64,000 nt of DNA from NCBI RefSeq assembly GCF_016587375.1, contig NZ_BNJG01000006.1:62001-126000 (forward strand), read 5' to 3'. This document shows positions 63,680 to 64,000 of this stretch, piece after piece. The number at the start of each line of letters is the position of its first letter. Within the stretch, counting starts at the first letter, position 1. This DNA comes from Ktedonobacter robiniae (GTDB lineage: Bacteria; Chloroflexota; Ktedonobacteria; Ktedonobacterales; Ktedonobacteraceae). The translations under genes were made by a program, and so were the position numbers. The notes beneath the pieces are model-generated. The model saw only the letters and a program-made list of their open reading frames with translations. It made no database searches and was not told where the DNA came from.

Positions 63680-64000
63680 GGTTGTGTTGCAAGAATGAAG
63701 AGGCGATGATAAACTCTTCTTTATTTGAAGCAGAGCAGAGGAGTTTTTCCATTATGATCGAACAGAATCCGTTCAAATGGCGTCATTTCCAGACCGACAT
63801 CATTCTGCTCTGCGTGCGCTGGTACTTGCGGTATGCCTTGAGCTATCGCGATCTTGAAGAGATCATGCTGGAACGGGGTCTGCACGTCGATCACACCACG
63901 ATCTATCGCTGGGTGCAGGAGTATGCTTCTGAGCTTGAGCGACGGTGTCGTCCTTACGTGAAGCCGACGAACGACTCGTGGCGTGTGGACGAGACCTACA
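63680..64000 (+). mobile_element. IS6-family element, left part
   Basis: GGTTGTGTTGCAAGAATGAA at 63680 is the left end of an IS6 element of the same group as those at 28617 and 46825. It runs out of the window and interrupts the HIT gene. Confidence 0.85.
63754..64000 (+). CDS. IS6-family transposase, N-terminal part
   Basis: MIEQNPFKWRHFQTDIILLC continues YLRYALSYRDLEEIMLERGL, IYRWVQEYASELERRCRPYV and NDSWRVDETY, reaching the first catalytic Asp at the window edge. No defect is visible in the part seen. Confidence 0.9.
   Translation, partial: MIEQNPFKWRHFQTDIILLCVRWYLRYALSYRDLEEIMLERGLHVDHTTIYRWVQEYASELERRCRPYVKPTNDSWRVDETY

Noticed and set aside
1..64000. CRISPR array, tRNA or rRNA genes
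   Set aside because: No regularly spaced direct repeats and no cloverleaf or rRNA-like sequence were noticed on either strand.

Overview
This window reads as accessory DNA from a mobile-element-rich member of the Chloroflexota, most likely a Ktedonobacter-type bacterium. That is an inference from many IS6-, IS110-, ISL3- and IS21-type relics, several group II introns, a deazaflavin-dependent nitroreductase, very large multi-PAS histidine kinases, and no synteny with better-known phyla. No rRNA, tRNA or CRISPR array was seen. By my reading roughly half of the sequence is mobile DNA or its debris.

Layout. 1-1160: start of an RRM RNA-binding protein and debris. 1165-4472: a decayed multi-PAS histidine kinase, a TetR relic and a MITE. 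4489-8817: two orphan 5' halves of group II introns separated by a 2.0-kb serine-recombinase element. 9304-13959: a transposon-like unit with IS21-type ends, a 5-bp target duplication, and a cargo of nitroreductase, SDR, epimerase and TetR with a 71-bp perfect palindrome. 14250-20620: PAP2 remnant, MDR oxidoreductase, ABM monooxygenase, frameshifted Ada-AlkA repair gene, MFS exporter. 20727-25588: IS debris, a GH15 glycosidase and a TPR protein. 25708-35534: LysR/MDR divergent pair, second MDR, rhodanese, RidA, DUF2090 pseudogene, FUSC membrane protein. 35746-38318: MocR regulator with its probable operator modules and two eroded targets. 38356-45842: two large PAS histidine kinases, each followed by a receiver protein; the first is an inverted paralogous copy of the 1165-4472 locus. 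46297-49236: IS elements and a small hypothetical. 49401-56090: nested mobile elements. 56095-61254: two IS110 elements, a paired structured repeat, and an ORF-less group II intron. 61511-64000: hypothetical proteins, a HIT relic and a new IS6 copy.

Main discovery. Two copies of a compact (about 2.0 kb) element encode a large serine recombinase and one small upstream ORF. Both are inserted inside reverse transcriptase genes of group II introns, at exactly the codon before the Ser-Pro of the conserved GGxxSP motif. Three independent junction contexts (GSII/SP, GGPI/SP, GGVC/SP) agree to the base. The joined ends form a nearly perfect 50-bp palindromic attP. The recombinase frame has no stop before its own att site: integrated, it runs on into antisense target DNA; in a reconstructed circle it would run in frame across attP into a conserved tail at the other end of the element. 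Integration therefore splits the integrase gene, an arrangement reminiscent of SSV-type archaeal viruses but with a serine enzyme. In the right-hand copy the host intron RT is also interrupted by a second, different group II intron, whose removal restores the RT frame exactly (intron in intron, plus integrase element).

The non-mobile genes suggest oxidative or electrophile stress handling and sensing: MDR and SDR oxidoreductases, nitroreductase, RidA, ABM, rhodanese, Ada-AlkA, MFS and FUSC transporters, and regulators of the TetR, LysR and MocR families. Two-component phosphorelay comes from the PAS kinases with single-domain receivers.
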